Origin: Burkholderiales bacterium
GTDB taxonomy: Bacteria > Pseudomonadota > Gammaproteobacteria > Burkholderiales > Burkholderiaceae_C
NCBI GenBank assembly: GCA_016223165.1
Contig: JACRPO010000017.1
Coordinates: forward strand, 1 to 64,000
Length of the DNA: 64,000 bases
Direction: 5' to 3'
Shown here piece after piece: positions 16,367 through 25,023 of this stretch (position 1 is the first letter of the stretch; every line of letters starts with the position of its first letter). Made by a program: the position numbers and the translations under genes. The notes below the pieces were generated by a model. The model saw only the letters and a program-made list of their open reading frames with translations. It searched no databases and had not been told where the DNA came from.

Positions 16367-17770
16367 TCAGGTGGCAGGGCCCGCACCGAGGCCCGCACCG
16401 AGGCCCAGCTTGGCCAGCGTCGCCGCAGCGCGCTCCATCGACGCCGGCGCGATGGTGGCGCGCACGCCCTCGAAGTGGCTGCCGCGCGTGGCGTCCAGCC
16501 CCATGCGCGAGGTGGTGCCGCTGGCGCTGGCCGAGGGGTCGAGCGCGCTGCCCGGCAGGCCATCGATCACGAGGATGTCGCGGTGCGGCTGGAAGTGCGC
16601 GGCCAGCGCCCACAGCACCTCCTCGTCGCGCGTGATGTCGATGTCCTCGTCGACCGCGATCACGGTCTTCAGGTACGGGTCCCAGCCGAGCAGGCCGAGC
16701 ATCACCTGGCGTGCCTCGCCGTCCCGAACCTGCTTCAGCGCCACGTAGGCGTGGAAGTGCGTGCCGCTGGCCGGGTAGTGGACCGCCGTCACGCTCGGGA
16801 AGCGCTCGCGCAGCCGGGTCACCATCTCGCTCTCGCGCGGCACGCGGCCGAGGTTGAGGTGCTCGGCCGAGTTGCCGCCGACGACGTCGACGAGCATCGC
16901 GTCGCGCCGCCGCATCACCGTGTGCACGCGCAGCAGGTGGTTGGTGCTGCGGTGCGAGGAGTAGCCGGTGAATTCGCCGAACGGTCCCTCCTCGACCTTG
17001 GCCTCCGGGTCGATGACGCCTTCGAGCACGAACTCGGCGTGCGCCGGCACCATGAGGCCGTGGCGCGGCGTGCGCACCACCTGCAGCGGCGCGCCGAAGA
17101 GGCCGCCGGCCACCTGGCGCTCGTCGGTGCCCATCGGCACGCGCGCGGCGGCGGCGAGCATGAACAGCGGGTGCGCGCCGATCACCATGGCCACCGGCAG
17201 TGGCTCGCCCTTCGCCGCCGCTGCCTGCTGCAGCCGCCACAGGTGGCCGCGCGAGTGCAGGCTGGTGGCCAGCTCGGTGGCGCTGTGCCGCATGCTGCGG
17301 TGGTAGCTGAGGTTGCCGCGGCCGGTGTCGGGGTCTTCGGCGACGATCACCGAATTGGTGATGTAGGCGGCGCGGTCGGTCTCGAAGTGGCGCAGCATCG
17401 GCAGCTTCTCGAGATCGACGTCGTCGCCGGCGACCACCTCGTCCAGCACCGGGCCGCTCTCCTGAAGCTCGGGCGGCAGCAGGTTCGACGCCTTGACCTG
17501 GTAGGTGGCATGGATGTCGCTCGCCGCGCAGCCGAGCATGCGCCCGATGCGCTCGCGCGAGGCGAAGAGGTTCGTCACCACGGCGACGTCCACGCCCCAC
17601 ACCTGCGGCGCCAACAGCACCGGGTGGCGGCCGCGGGCGGCGAGCTGCCAGACGAGCGCCGTGAGGTCCTGGCTGTCCTGCACGGGCTCGTTGAGCACGA
17701 GCATGTCGTCGGCGTGCTCGCGCCGGTAGGCCGAGAGGAAGTGGCGCAGGTCCTGCGCGGACAACGTCAT
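16367..17770 (-). CDS. UbiD-family decarboxylase
   Basis: A 467-residue UbiD-family protein. The active-site block EGPFGEFTGYSSHR (about 276-289) carries the family glutamates, and the prenyl-FMN and metal-binding region TNSVIVAEDPDTGRGNLSYHR precedes it. The family decarboxylates (or carboxylates) aromatic and unsaturated acids with prenylated FMN, which requires a UbiX-type prenyltransferase; none is in this window. It differs from housekeeping UbiD by its catabolic setting between two amidohydrolases and a Mo hydroxylase. The C-terminus ends LGLGAGLGAGPAT from a 12-bp DNA repeat. Family certain, substrate unknown. Confidence 0.92.
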   Translation of the reverse strand: MTLSAQDLRHFLSAYRREHADDMLVLNEPVQDSQDLTALVWQLAARGRHPVLLAPQVWGVDVAVVTNLFASRERIGRMLGCAASDIHATYQVKASNLLPPELQESGPVLDEVVAGDDVDLEKLPMLRHFETDRAAYITNSVIVAEDPDTGRGNLSYHRSMRHSATELATSLHSRGHLWRLQQAAAAKGEPLPVAMVIGAHPLFMLAAAARVPMGTDERQVAGGLFGAPLQVVRTPRHGLMVPAHAEFVLEGVIDPEAKVEEGPFGEFTGYSSHRSTNHLLRVHTVMRRRDAMLVDVVGGNSAEHLNLGRVPRESEMVTRLRERFPSVTAVHYPASGTHFHAYVALKQVRDGEARQVMLGLLGWDPYLKTVIAVDEDIDITRDEEVLWALAAHFQPHRDILVIDGLPGSALDPSASASGTTSRMGLDATRGSHFEGVRATIAPASMERAAATLAKLGLGAGLGAGPAT

Positions 17771-17806
17771 CGCTCCTGCCCTCTCGCCCGCGGGGTGGCC
17801 GAGGGT

Positions 17807-18721
17807 TCAGGCCACGCCCGCATAGCTGTCCTTCAACCGCGCCTGCGCCTCGGCCATCGTGCGCGGCGGCGGCGATGTCCTGATGCCGCACATGCGCGCG
17901 ATGTTGTTGCCCATGTAGTCCTCCAGGCCTGCCTCGTCGAGGTTCATGCCGTGCGGCGGCGGGCCGCACAGCACCTCGAGCTCGCGCAGCCACATGCCGG
18001 GCTCGTTGGGCGGGCTGTCGGTGCCGAAGACGATCTTGTGCCGCGGCAACTCCTTCGCGAACTCGACGATGCGCGCCTGGAAGGTCCAGCCGCTCTCGCA
18101 CACGACGTTGGGCGTGTCGTTGGCCATCCAGAAGGCCTCGAAGCTGTAGTTGCCGCCGGTCTGGATGCCGAAGTGGCCGATGATGAAGTTGACCATCGGG
18201 AACTCGCGGATCACCGGGTAGAACATGGTCGGGATGCTGAACGGTCCGTCGCCGGTGTGGATGAGCACCACCACGTTGTACCGGGCGCACACCTTCATCG
18301 CCGGGCGCAGCCACTCGAGCGCGCGGTCGGGACGGTAGCCGTGCATGTTGGAGTGCAGCTTCAGCATCTTGAAGCCGTACTCCTTGACGTGGAACTCGAG
18401 TTCGGCGGCGCCGTTCTCGGGGCCCCAGCGCGGGTTGAAGTTGAAGTTGCCGATGAAGCGGTCGGGGTACTTCTGCGTGAGTTCCGCGCAGTAGGCCATG
18501 TAGTCGCGGATGCCCTCGCGGCCGCGGCGGTTGCCGTCGCGGTACACGGTGTTGCCGGGCGGCGGCTGGATGAAGCCCATGTCGATGCGGCGCGGCTTGC
18601 CGTTGATCATGTAGGGGCCGTCCATCAGCTGCAGCATGCGCTCGCCGTTGAACGGCGTGCCGGTGTGGCGCCAGGCCTCGTCGACGAGGTTGGTGGGGTG
18701 CAGGTGGGTGTCGATGATCAT
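17807..18721 (-). CDS. ACMSD-like amidohydrolase with complete metal site
   Basis: A 304-residue TIM-barrel amidohydrolase (amidohydrolase_2) related to ACMSD and gamma-resorcylate-type decarboxylases and hydrolases. The metal ligands are all visible: HxH in IDTHLHPT (residues 5 and 7), His in LIHTGDGP, His in IIGHFG and Asp in FGTDSPPNEPG. It follows a full-length paralogue by 28 bp and precedes the UbiD gene. The family does non-oxidative decarboxylation of aromatic acids or hydrolysis of ring-cleavage products or lactones. In this cluster it could act on the Mo-hydroxylase or UbiD product. The family is secure and the reaction open. Confidence 0.88.
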   Translation of the reverse strand: MIIDTHLHPTNLVDEAWRHTGTPFNGERMLQLMDGPYMINGKPRRIDMGFIQPPPGNTVYRDGNRRGREGIRDYMAYCAELTQKYPDRFIGNFNFNPRWGPENGAAELEFHVKEYGFKMLKLHSNMHGYRPDRALEWLRPAMKVCARYNVVVLIHTGDGPFSIPTMFYPVIREFPMVNFIIGHFGIQTGGNYSFEAFWMANDTPNVVCESGWTFQARIVEFAKELPRHKIVFGTDSPPNEPGMWLRELEVLCGPPPHGMNLDEAGLEDYMGNNIARMCGIRTSPPPRTMAEAQARLKDSYAGVA

Positions 18722-18749
18722 GGTGGGCGCTCCGCAGGATGGTCGGTGA

Positions 18750-19685
18750 TCAGTACAGCGGGATCACCGGCTGCGGGGCCACCGGCTTGCTCAATCGTGC
18801 GTTCGCCTCCTCGAAGGTCCTCGGCGCCGGCGTCGGCTCGATGCCCAGCATTCGCGCCACGTTGTTGCCGAGGTAGTCCTCGAGCGTGTCTTCGTCGAGG
18901 CTCATGCCCTGCGGCGGGTTGGTGCACAGCACCTCGAGCAGGCGCAGCCACATGCCGGGCTCGTTGGGCGGCGTGTCGGTGCCGAACAGGATCTTGTGCT
19001 TCGGGAGTTCCTTGGCGAACTCGACGATGCGGCTTTGCAGGCACCAGCCGCTCTCGCAGTAGACGTTGGGCTTCTCCATCGCCATCTGGAAGGGCTCGAA
19101 GCAGTACACGCCGCCGGTCTGCACGCCGAAGTGGGCCATGATGAAGTTGACCTGCGGGTACAGGTTGACCATCGGCGCCCACTCGGTGGGGATGCTGTAG
19201 GGGCCGTCGCCGGTGTGCACCTTGACGAGCACGCCGAGCTCGGCGCACTTGTCGAGCGCCGGGCGCACCCAGTCGCGGGCGCGGTCGGGCCGGTAGGCGT
19301 GCATGTTGGCCTGGAACTGGACCATCCTGAAGCCGTGGTCCTTCACGTAGCGCTCGATGGCCTCGACGCCGTTCTTCACGCCGCAGCGCGGGTTGTAGAC
19401 GAAGCAGCCGATGAAGCGGTCGGGGTGCTTCCTGGTCAGCTCCAGCGTGTACGCCATGTAGGCGTCGATGGACTGGCGGCCGTCCATCTCGGAGTCGGTC
19501 CAGGTGTAGATCGTGTTGCCCTGCGGCGGCTGGATGAACGCCTTGTCGATGCGGCGGGGCTTGCCGTTGACGAAGTACGGCCCCTCCATCATCTGCAGCA
19601 GGCGCTCGCCGGTGAAGGGCTCGCCGTCGTGTTGCCAGGCGAGGTCGACCACCTGGGTCGGGTAGCAGCTGATGTCGATGATCAC
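18750..19685 (-). CDS. Paralogous amidohydrolase lacking the HxH metal motif
   Basis: A 311-residue paralogue of the following gene, matching it along its whole length (GERMLQLMDGPY versus GERLLQMMEGPY, FGTDxPPNEPGMWLR, HTGDGPxSIPT). The N-terminal metal motif is altered: IDTHLH in the paralogue is IDISCY here, so both HxH histidines are gone, while the later His, His and Asp remain. It may be a non-catalytic or differently metallated subunit that pairs with its neighbour. The start is GTG with AAGGAG seven bases upstream. It is the first gene of the nine-gene cluster, 143 bp after the predicted transcription start. Confidence 0.87.
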   Translation of the reverse strand: MIIDISCYPTQVVDLAWQHDGEPFTGERLLQMMEGPYFVNGKPRRIDKAFIQPPQGNTIYTWTDSEMDGRQSIDAYMAYTLELTRKHPDRFIGCFVYNPRCGVKNGVEAIERYVKDHGFRMVQFQANMHAYRPDRARDWVRPALDKCAELGVLVKVHTGDGPYSIPTEWAPMVNLYPQVNFIMAHFGVQTGGVYCFEPFQMAMEKPNVYCESGWCLQSRIVEFAKELPKHKILFGTDTPPNEPGMWLRLLEVLCTNPPQGMSLDEDTLEDYLGNNVARMLGIEPTPAPRTFEEANARLSKPVAPQPVIPLY

Positions 19686-19743
19686 CGGAGACTCCTTGGC
19701 TTCACGGCAGCCGGCACCGAGAGGATGCCCGCCCTGCGTGAGC

Positions 19744-19782
19744 AATCTCCGACCGACCGGCCCGGTGCGCCTCGGGGAGATT
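19744..19782 (-). promoter_or_regulatory. Leader inverted repeat of the catabolic cluster
   Basis: Outer arms AATCTCC and GGAGATT enclose an inner palindrome ACCGGCCCGGT. The element lies between the predicted transcription start (about 19828) and the first GTG codon, so it could be an RNA hairpin or a downstream operator. It does not match any riboswitch I recognise, and there is no U-tract. Confidence 0.4.
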
Positions 19783-19834
19783 CCTGGAGGCAGCGAGGGC
19801 CGCGGCTGACCGCTTCTACTCACCTGACGGGGTG

Positions 19835-19864
19835 GTTCTAGCCGACGCCGATTCGCGCTGTCAA
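19835..19864 (-). promoter_or_regulatory. Sigma70-type promoter of the catabolic cluster
   Basis: Read leftward: TTGACA, an 18 bp spacer, then TAGAAC. The -35 is a perfect consensus and the -10 matches four of six positions. Transcription would start near 19828 and give a leader of about 143 nt before the first amidohydrolase. A good promoter without an adjacent regulator gene suggests constitutive expression or control by a distant factor. Confidence 0.6.
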
Positions 19865-19911
19865 CGGGGCCTCTCCCGAGCAGACGGGCCGCTGTCCCAC
19901 GCGGAGATACC

Positions 19912-21087
19912 ATGCCGCTCCTGCCCCTTGCCGCATGCAGCCGCGTGCGCACCGACATGAGCACCGTCATCTACGACTACACCCGCCAGGACGCGCAAGG
20001 CGTGTGCAGTACGCACCACGCCTGGGCCCGCGTGCCGCCGCCGCTCGCGCCGGCCGAGAAGCAGGCCGCGCGCGCACGCGCCGCCGAGCTGCTGAAGGGG
20101 AACGACGCGGTGCTCGTGGCGCACTACTACGTCGACGGCGACGTGCAGGACCTGGCGCTCGAGACCGGCGGCATCGTCGCCGACTCGCTCGAGATGGCGC
20201 GCTTCGGCCGCGACCATGCGGCGAACACGCTGGTGGTGGCCGGCGTGCGCTTCATGGGCGAGACGGCCAAGATCCTGAGCCCGGGCAAGCGCGTGCTGAT
20301 GCCCGACCTCGAAGCGACCTGCTCGCTCGACCTCGGCTGCCCGCCCGAGGACTTCGCGAAGTTCTGCGACGCGCACCCCGACCGCCAGGTGGTGGTCTAT
20401 GCCAACACGAGCGCCGCCGTGAAAGCGCGTGCCGACTGGATGGTGACGAGCTCGTGCGCGCTGGCCATCGTGCAGCATCTCAAGGAGCAGGGGCAGAAGA
20501 TCCTCTGGGCGCCCGACCGCCACCTCGGCCGCTACATCCAGGAGCAGACCGGCGCCGACATGGAGCTGTGGCAGGCCACCTGCATCGTGCACGACGAGTT
20601 CAAGGGGCTCGAGCTCGACCTGCTGCGCAAGGAGCACCCTGGCGCGATGGTCCTCGTGCACCCCGAGTCGCCGCAAAGCGTGGTGGCTCAGGCCGATGTG
20701 GTGGGCTCGACCTCGCAGCTGCTGAAAGCCGTGATCGAAGGCAAGGCACAGGAATACATCGTCGCCACCGACAACGGCCTCATGCACCGCATGCGCCAGC
20801 TGGCGCCGGGCAAGACGCTGATCGAGGCCCCCACCGCCGGCGCGAGCGCCACCTGCAAGAGCTGCGCGCATTGCCCCTGGATGGCGATGAACGCGCTGCA
20901 GGGCGTGGTCGGCTGCCTCGAGCGCGGCAGTGGCGAGATCCTGGTGCCCGAGCCGACGCGCGGCCAGGCGCTCGGCTGCATCGAGCGCATGCTCGACTTC
21001 GTCAAGAAGCACCCCGGCGCACTCGCGCAGCCTCAACCCGGCAACGGCGGGCGCGGCGGCTTCGTGCGCAACATCGGCTCCGCATGA
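19912..21087 (+). CDS. nadA: Quinolinate synthase NadA
   Basis: A 391-residue NadA, which condenses iminoaspartate with dihydroxyacetone phosphate to quinolinate in de novo NAD synthesis. The three [4Fe-4S] cysteines are in LEATCSLDLGCP, TSSCALAIV and CKSCAHCPWM. VAHYYVDGDVQDLA and the YANTSAAVKA block are also typical. The ATG at 19912 has GGAG five bases upstream; an ATG 15 codons later (MSTVIYDY) matches where many homologues begin, so the true start is open. The stop overlaps the nadC start (ATGA). It is divergent from the catabolic cluster. Confidence 0.95.
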   Translation: MPLLPLAACSRVRTDMSTVIYDYTRQDAQGVCSTHHAWARVPPPLAPAEKQAARARAAELLKGNDAVLVAHYYVDGDVQDLALETGGIVADSLEMARFGRDHAANTLVVAGVRFMGETAKILSPGKRVLMPDLEATCSLDLGCPPEDFAKFCDAHPDRQVVVYANTSAAVKARADWMVTSSCALAIVQHLKEQGQKILWAPDRHLGRYIQEQTGADMELWQATCIVHDEFKGLELDLLRKEHPGAMVLVHPESPQSVVAQADVVGSTSQLLKAVIEGKAQEYIVATDNGLMHRMRQLAPGKTLIEAPTAGASATCKSCAHCPWMAMNALQGVVGCLERGSGEILVPEPTRGQALGCIERMLDFVKKHPGALAQPQPGNGGRGGFVRNIGSA

Positions 21088-21974
21088 AGCCCGCCGGCGC
21101 CATCTCCTGCAGCGAGCACGACGAGACGCTCGAGGCGGCGCGCGAGCGCAACATCCGCGACGCGCTCGCCGAGGATGTCGGTACCTGCGACTGGACCGGG
21201 CTGCTCGTGCCCGAGCACCGGCGCGTGCGCGCCCGCGTCATCGCGCGCGAGGCCGCCGTGCTGTGCGGCCGCGAGTGGTTCGACGGCGTCATGCGTGCGC
21301 TCGACCCTGAGGCGCAGCTCGACTGGCGGGTGCCCGAGGGCGGCTGGATGAGGCCCGACGCGCCGGTGGTCTACATCGAGGCCGACGGCCGCGCCCTGCT
21401 CGCCGCCGAGCGGCCGGCGCTCAACTTCATCCAGCTGCTCAGCGCCACGGCCACCCTCACCAGTCAGCATGTCGACGCCGTGGCCGGCGCATCGCCGTTG
21501 CCGCAGGGCTGCGCCATCCTCGATACGCGCAAGACGATCCCCGGCCTGCGTCTGGCGCAGAAGTACGCGGTGCGCGTCGGCGGCGGCCAGAACCAGCGCC
21601 TGGCGCTGTGGCACGGCATCCTGATCAAGGAGAACCACATCGCCGCGGCCCGGGGCATCGGCCCGGTGCTGGCGGCGGCGCGGGCGCTACGCGCCGGCGT
21701 CGAGATCCAGATCGAGGTCGAATCGCTGGCGCAGCTCGAAGAGGCGCTGGCGGCCGGCGCGAAGAACGTGCTGCTCGACAACTTCGACCTGCCGCGCATG
21801 CGCGAAGCCGTGGCGCTGAACCGCGACCGCGCAATGCTCGAGGTGTCGGGCAGCGTCGAGCTGCCGCAACTGCGCGACATCGCCGCCACCGGCGTGCACC
21901 GGATCTCCATCGGCAGGCTCACGAAGGACGTGAAGGCGGTGGACTTCTCGATGCGGGTGACCGAGCGGCTCTGA
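21084..21974 (+). CDS. nadC: Nicotinate-nucleotide pyrophosphorylase NadC
   Basis: A 296-residue quinolinate phosphoribosyltransferase, next step after NadA. Active-site blocks are ERPALNFIQLLSATAT, LDTRKTIPGLRLAQKYAVRVGGGQNQR and ILIKENHI, and the C-terminal VSGSVELPQLRDIAATGV. The ATG overlaps the nadA stop, so the two are translationally coupled. The GGGQNQRLALWHG stretch has Trp-His where many relatives have Tyr-Asp or Ser-Asp; this is probably tolerated. Confidence 0.95.
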   Translation: MKPAGAISCSEHDETLEAARERNIRDALAEDVGTCDWTGLLVPEHRRVRARVIAREAAVLCGREWFDGVMRALDPEAQLDWRVPEGGWMRPDAPVVYIEADGRALLAAERPALNFIQLLSATATLTSQHVDAVAGASPLPQGCAILDTRKTIPGLRLAQKYAVRVGGGQNQRLALWHGILIKENHIAAARGIGPVLAAARALRAGVEIQIEVESLAQLEEALAAGAKNVLLDNFDLPRMREAVALNRDRAMLEVSGSVELPQLRDIAATGVHRISIGRLTKDVKAVDFSMRVTERL

Positions 21975-22161
21975 GCGCGACGGCCGCGAGAACGTGCCGC
22001 CGCGCACGCCGAAGGGCGCGAACGCCCCCCGGCTCGAGCTCAAGTCGGCGTCGCCGCGGTCGATGACGCTGGCCATGAGCAGGACTCGCTCGTGGGCGCA
22101 CTTCGCTCCCACTTGCCCCGCTCCTGCCCTCGACCGACCCGAACCACCGCGGAGCCCACCC

Positions 22162-22455
22162 TTGAACAGCGCCGACTTCACCTCCGTCCGCAACCACAAC
22201 GAGCGTGCCGTCTTCGACGCCGTGCTCAAGAACGCGGCGCGCTACCCGGGCGTGGCCGACCGGCCGGAGCTGCTGGCCGACGTCGCCTGCGTGGCCCTGA
22301 ACCGGCTGCCGCCGCGCTACATCCGCCACGAGGTCGACTTCGTCTTCTACCTGAGCGAGCGCGAGCGCGGCGAAAGCGACCGCTACCTCGCCGAAGCCGT
22401 CGACTATGCCTTCGGCTTCGTGCAGGCACGCACGGCGATGCGGGCGCGGGCCTGA
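22162..22455 (+). CDS. ComFB-like small protein
   Basis: A 97-residue protein resembling the late-competence ComFB family, with the signature CVALNRLPPRYIRHEVDFVFYLSE in its middle. ComFB relatives in cyanobacteria bind cyclic dinucleotides; the role in betaproteobacteria is not settled. I take the TTG at 22162, which has GGAG seven bases upstream and gives a family-length protein. In-frame ATG codons at 22066 and 22075 would add a proline-rich, probably untranslated, extension. It lies between nadC and an acetyltransferase-like gene on the same strand. Confidence 0.7.
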   Translation: MNSADFTSVRNHNERAVFDAVLKNAARYPGVADRPELLADVACVALNRLPPRYIRHEVDFVFYLSERERGESDRYLAEAVDYAFGFVQARTAMRARA

Positions 22456-22475
22456 AGGCAGGCCATCATCGCGCC

Positions 22476-23108
22476 ATGTACCTGGCCCGACATGACCTTG
22501 CCCTGCTGCAAGCGCAGACGCTGACGCCGATCGAGGTGCCCACGCCCGGCCTGCGGCTGGAGGAACTGCGTGCCGACCGCATGAGCGCGGTCTCCGACAC
22601 CTATCGCCTGCTCGGGCACCGCTACCCGGCGGGCCGGCCCGAGAGGCGCTTCGCGAACGGGCTGCGCTTCGGGCGCCTGTGGCTCGGCGAGCAGATCGCG
22701 GGTTCGCTGTGGGTCGTGCACGACGCGCACCGCTACATCGACGAGATGAACTGGCGCCTGCCGGTGCCGGCCGGGCAGTTCTGGCTGCGCGACGTGTTCA
22801 TCGCCCCGGCGCTGCGCGGGCAACGCCTGTTCCTGCAGATGCTGCATCTCGTCGCGCGCGAGTGGCTGCCGCACTTCGAGTCGGCCTGGTCCGATGTCGA
22901 CTGGGACAACGCGGAATCGATGCGTGCCCACCTCGCCGCCGGATTCCTGGTGCGGCACCGCGTACGCGCGCTGGACCTGAACGGCCGCCTGCGCCTGCGC
23001 GACCCGCTGGTGCCCTGGCCGGGCCCGGTGCAGGACATGTTGCCCACGCGCCGCTGGCTGTGGCTCGGCGGCGCGCGGCTGCGACAGCACCTCGACTGGG
23101 TGGCTTGA
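22476..23108 (+). CDS. GNAT-like acetyltransferase domain protein
   Basis: A 210-residue protein that resembles GNAT acyltransferases. FWLRDVFIAPALRGQRLFLQMLHLVAREWLP (about 104-134) fits the beta4-alpha3 acyl-CoA-binding stretch, and WDNAESMRAHLAAGFLVRHRVRALDL fits the C-terminal motif B where a late Asn and a GF turn are common. The RGQR sequence is a loose version of the usual R/Q-x-x-G-x-G/A loop, so activity is uncertain. No ribosome site precedes the ATG, but CATCAT ends six bases upstream, as in the leaderless candidates elsewhere in the window. The substrate is unknown. Confidence 0.62.
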   Translation: MYLARHDLALLQAQTLTPIEVPTPGLRLEELRADRMSAVSDTYRLLGHRYPAGRPERRFANGLRFGRLWLGEQIAGSLWVVHDAHRYIDEMNWRLPVPAGQFWLRDVFIAPALRGQRLFLQMLHLVAREWLPHFESAWSDVDWDNAESMRAHLAAGFLVRHRVRALDLNGRLRLRDPLVPWPGPVQDMLPTRRWLWLGGARLRQHLDWVA

Positions 23109-23159
23109 GAGGGCCGACAGGCCCGGGAGGCCCGAGAGGCCGTGCCCCCGCCGCGGCGC

Positions 23160-24848
23160 TCAGCTCTCGCGGCTGCGCGCCGGCCGCGTCAGCACGGTCG
23201 GGAAGCTCACCGGCAGCGTCTGCGGGAAGTCGCGGCTGTAGTGCAGGCCGCGGCTCTCGTGCCGGTGCAGCGCGCTCTGCACGATGAGCTCGGCGCATTC
23301 GACGAGGTTGCGCAGCTCCAGCAGGTCGCGCGTGACGCGGAAGTTGGTGTAGTAGTCGTCGATCTCGTCGCGCAGCAGCTTGATGCGGTGCAGCGCCCGC
23401 TCCAAGCGCTTGGTCGTGCGCACGATGCCGACGTAGTTCCACATCAGCAGGCGCAGCTCGTCCCAGTTGTGGGCGATGACGACCTGCTCGTCGGCGTCTT
23501 CCACCTGGCTTTCGTCCCAGGGCGGCAGCACCGGCGCCGCGGCGGGCGGCGCCTCGAGGATGGCCTGCGCACAACTGCGCCCGAGCACCACGCACTCGAG
23601 CAGCGAGTTGCTGGCCAGCCGGTTGGCGCCGTGCAGCCCGGTGTAGGTGGTCTCGCCGACGGCAAAGAGGCCCGGCAGGTCGGTGCGCCCCTCGAGGTCG
23701 GTGACGACGCCGCCGCAGGTGTAGTGCGCCGCCGGCACCACCGGGATCGGCTGGCGCGCGATGTCGATGCCCAGCGCCAGGCAGCGCGCGTGCACGGTCG
23801 GGAAATGCGACTTCAGGAACTCCTCGCCCTTCTCGGCGACGATGGGCGTGGCGTCGAGCCACACGTGGTCGAGGCCATGCTTCTTCATCTCGAAGTCGAT
23901 GGCGCGGGCGACGATGTCGCGCGGCGCCAGCTCGCCGCGCTCGTCGTGCGCGGGCATGAAACGCTGGCCCCCGGGGTCGCCCGGCCCCGTGCTCGGCAGC
24001 CTGAGCTTGGCGCCCTCGCCGCGCAGCGCCTCGGTGATGAGGAAGCTGCGCTCCTGCGGGTGGTACAGGCAGGTGGGGTGGAACTGGATGAACTCCATGT
24101 TGCCGACGCGGCAGCCGGCGCGCCAGGCCATGGCGATGCCGTCGCCGGTGGCCGTGTCGGGGTTGCTGGTGTACCGGTAGACCTTGCCGACGCCGCCGGT
24201 GGCCAGCACGACGGCCGCAGCGGGCAGCGTCTCGACGCGGCGGCTGTCGATGTCCAACGCGTAGACGCCCCAGCAGCGGCGCATCGCGGGGTCGTCATGA
24301 CCGTGATCGTGATGAGCCCCGTCGCGCACCTGGGCACGGAAGTGCCGGTGCGTGACGAGATCCACCGCCATCCAGCGCTCGCGCAGCGTGATGCCCGGAT
24401 GCGCGCGCGCACGTTCGATCAAGGCATCGTGGATGGCCTTGCCGGTGGCGTCGGCGGCATGCGCGATGCGTCGCACCGCATGCCCACCCTCGCGGGTCAG
24501 GTGCAGGCCCAGCGGCCCCTCGGGGTCGGCCGAGAACGGCACGCCCGATTCGACGAGCCAGCGCACCGCGTCGGCGCTGCGCTCGGCGATGTAGCGCGCC
24601 GTGTGCTCGTCGACGAGGCCGGCGCCGGCGTCGAGCGTGTCGTGCACGTGCGACTCGATGCTGTCGTCGCTGCCGAGCACGCCGACGATGCCGCCCTGGG
24701 CCCAGGCGGTGGCGCCTTCGTCGAGCTGGCGCTTGGCCAGCACGATGACCGGCACCTTGTCGGCAAGATGCAGGGCCACCGCGAGGCCGGCGAGGCCGGC
24801 GCCGATGACGACCACCGGGCGGCGCCCGGCCATGGAGTCTGTGTTCAT
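23160..24848 (-). CDS. nadB: L-aspartate oxidase NadB
   Basis: A 562-residue flavoprotein that oxidises L-aspartate to iminoaspartate, the substrate of NadA. The N-terminal FAD-binding motif is VVVIGAGLAGLAVALHLAD, followed by GATAWAQGGIVGVLG, and later FIQFHPTCLY, HYTCGGVVTDLEGRTDLPGLFAVGET and GANRLASNSLLECVV. The C-terminal helical domain ends in the typical ECAELIVQSALHRHESRGLHYSRDFP. The start is the ATG closest to the Rossmann fold; earlier in-frame starts would add unsupported sequence. It faces nadA-nadC across two small genes, placing de novo NAD synthesis within 5 kb. Confidence 0.96.
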   Translation of the reverse strand: MNTDSMAGRRPVVVIGAGLAGLAVALHLADKVPVIVLAKRQLDEGATAWAQGGIVGVLGSDDSIESHVHDTLDAGAGLVDEHTARYIAERSADAVRWLVESGVPFSADPEGPLGLHLTREGGHAVRRIAHAADATGKAIHDALIERARAHPGITLRERWMAVDLVTHRHFRAQVRDGAHHDHGHDDPAMRRCWGVYALDIDSRRVETLPAAAVVLATGGVGKVYRYTSNPDTATGDGIAMAWRAGCRVGNMEFIQFHPTCLYHPQERSFLITEALRGEGAKLRLPSTGPGDPGGQRFMPAHDERGELAPRDIVARAIDFEMKKHGLDHVWLDATPIVAEKGEEFLKSHFPTVHARCLALGIDIARQPIPVVPAAHYTCGGVVTDLEGRTDLPGLFAVGETTYTGLHGANRLASNSLLECVVLGRSCAQAILEAPPAAAPVLPPWDESQVEDADEQVVIAHNWDELRLLMWNYVGIVRTTKRLERALHRIKLLRDEIDDYYTNFRVTRDLLELRNLVECAELIVQSALHRHESRGLHYSRDFPQTLPVSFPTVLTRPARSRES

Positions 24849-25023
24849 CGAGGACGCCACCGCGGCAGCGGAGTGAGGCGTGTGGGAAAGCGACAAGCTG
24901 CCGATTCTAGGGAGGCCGGGGTGGGCTCTTTGAATCGCGGCCGCCGGGCAGGCGCCTATCATGGCCGCACCGAGCCCAGCACCCCTGCGGGCCCCGCAGT
25001 GTCGGGGGCCAGGAGACCCCAGG

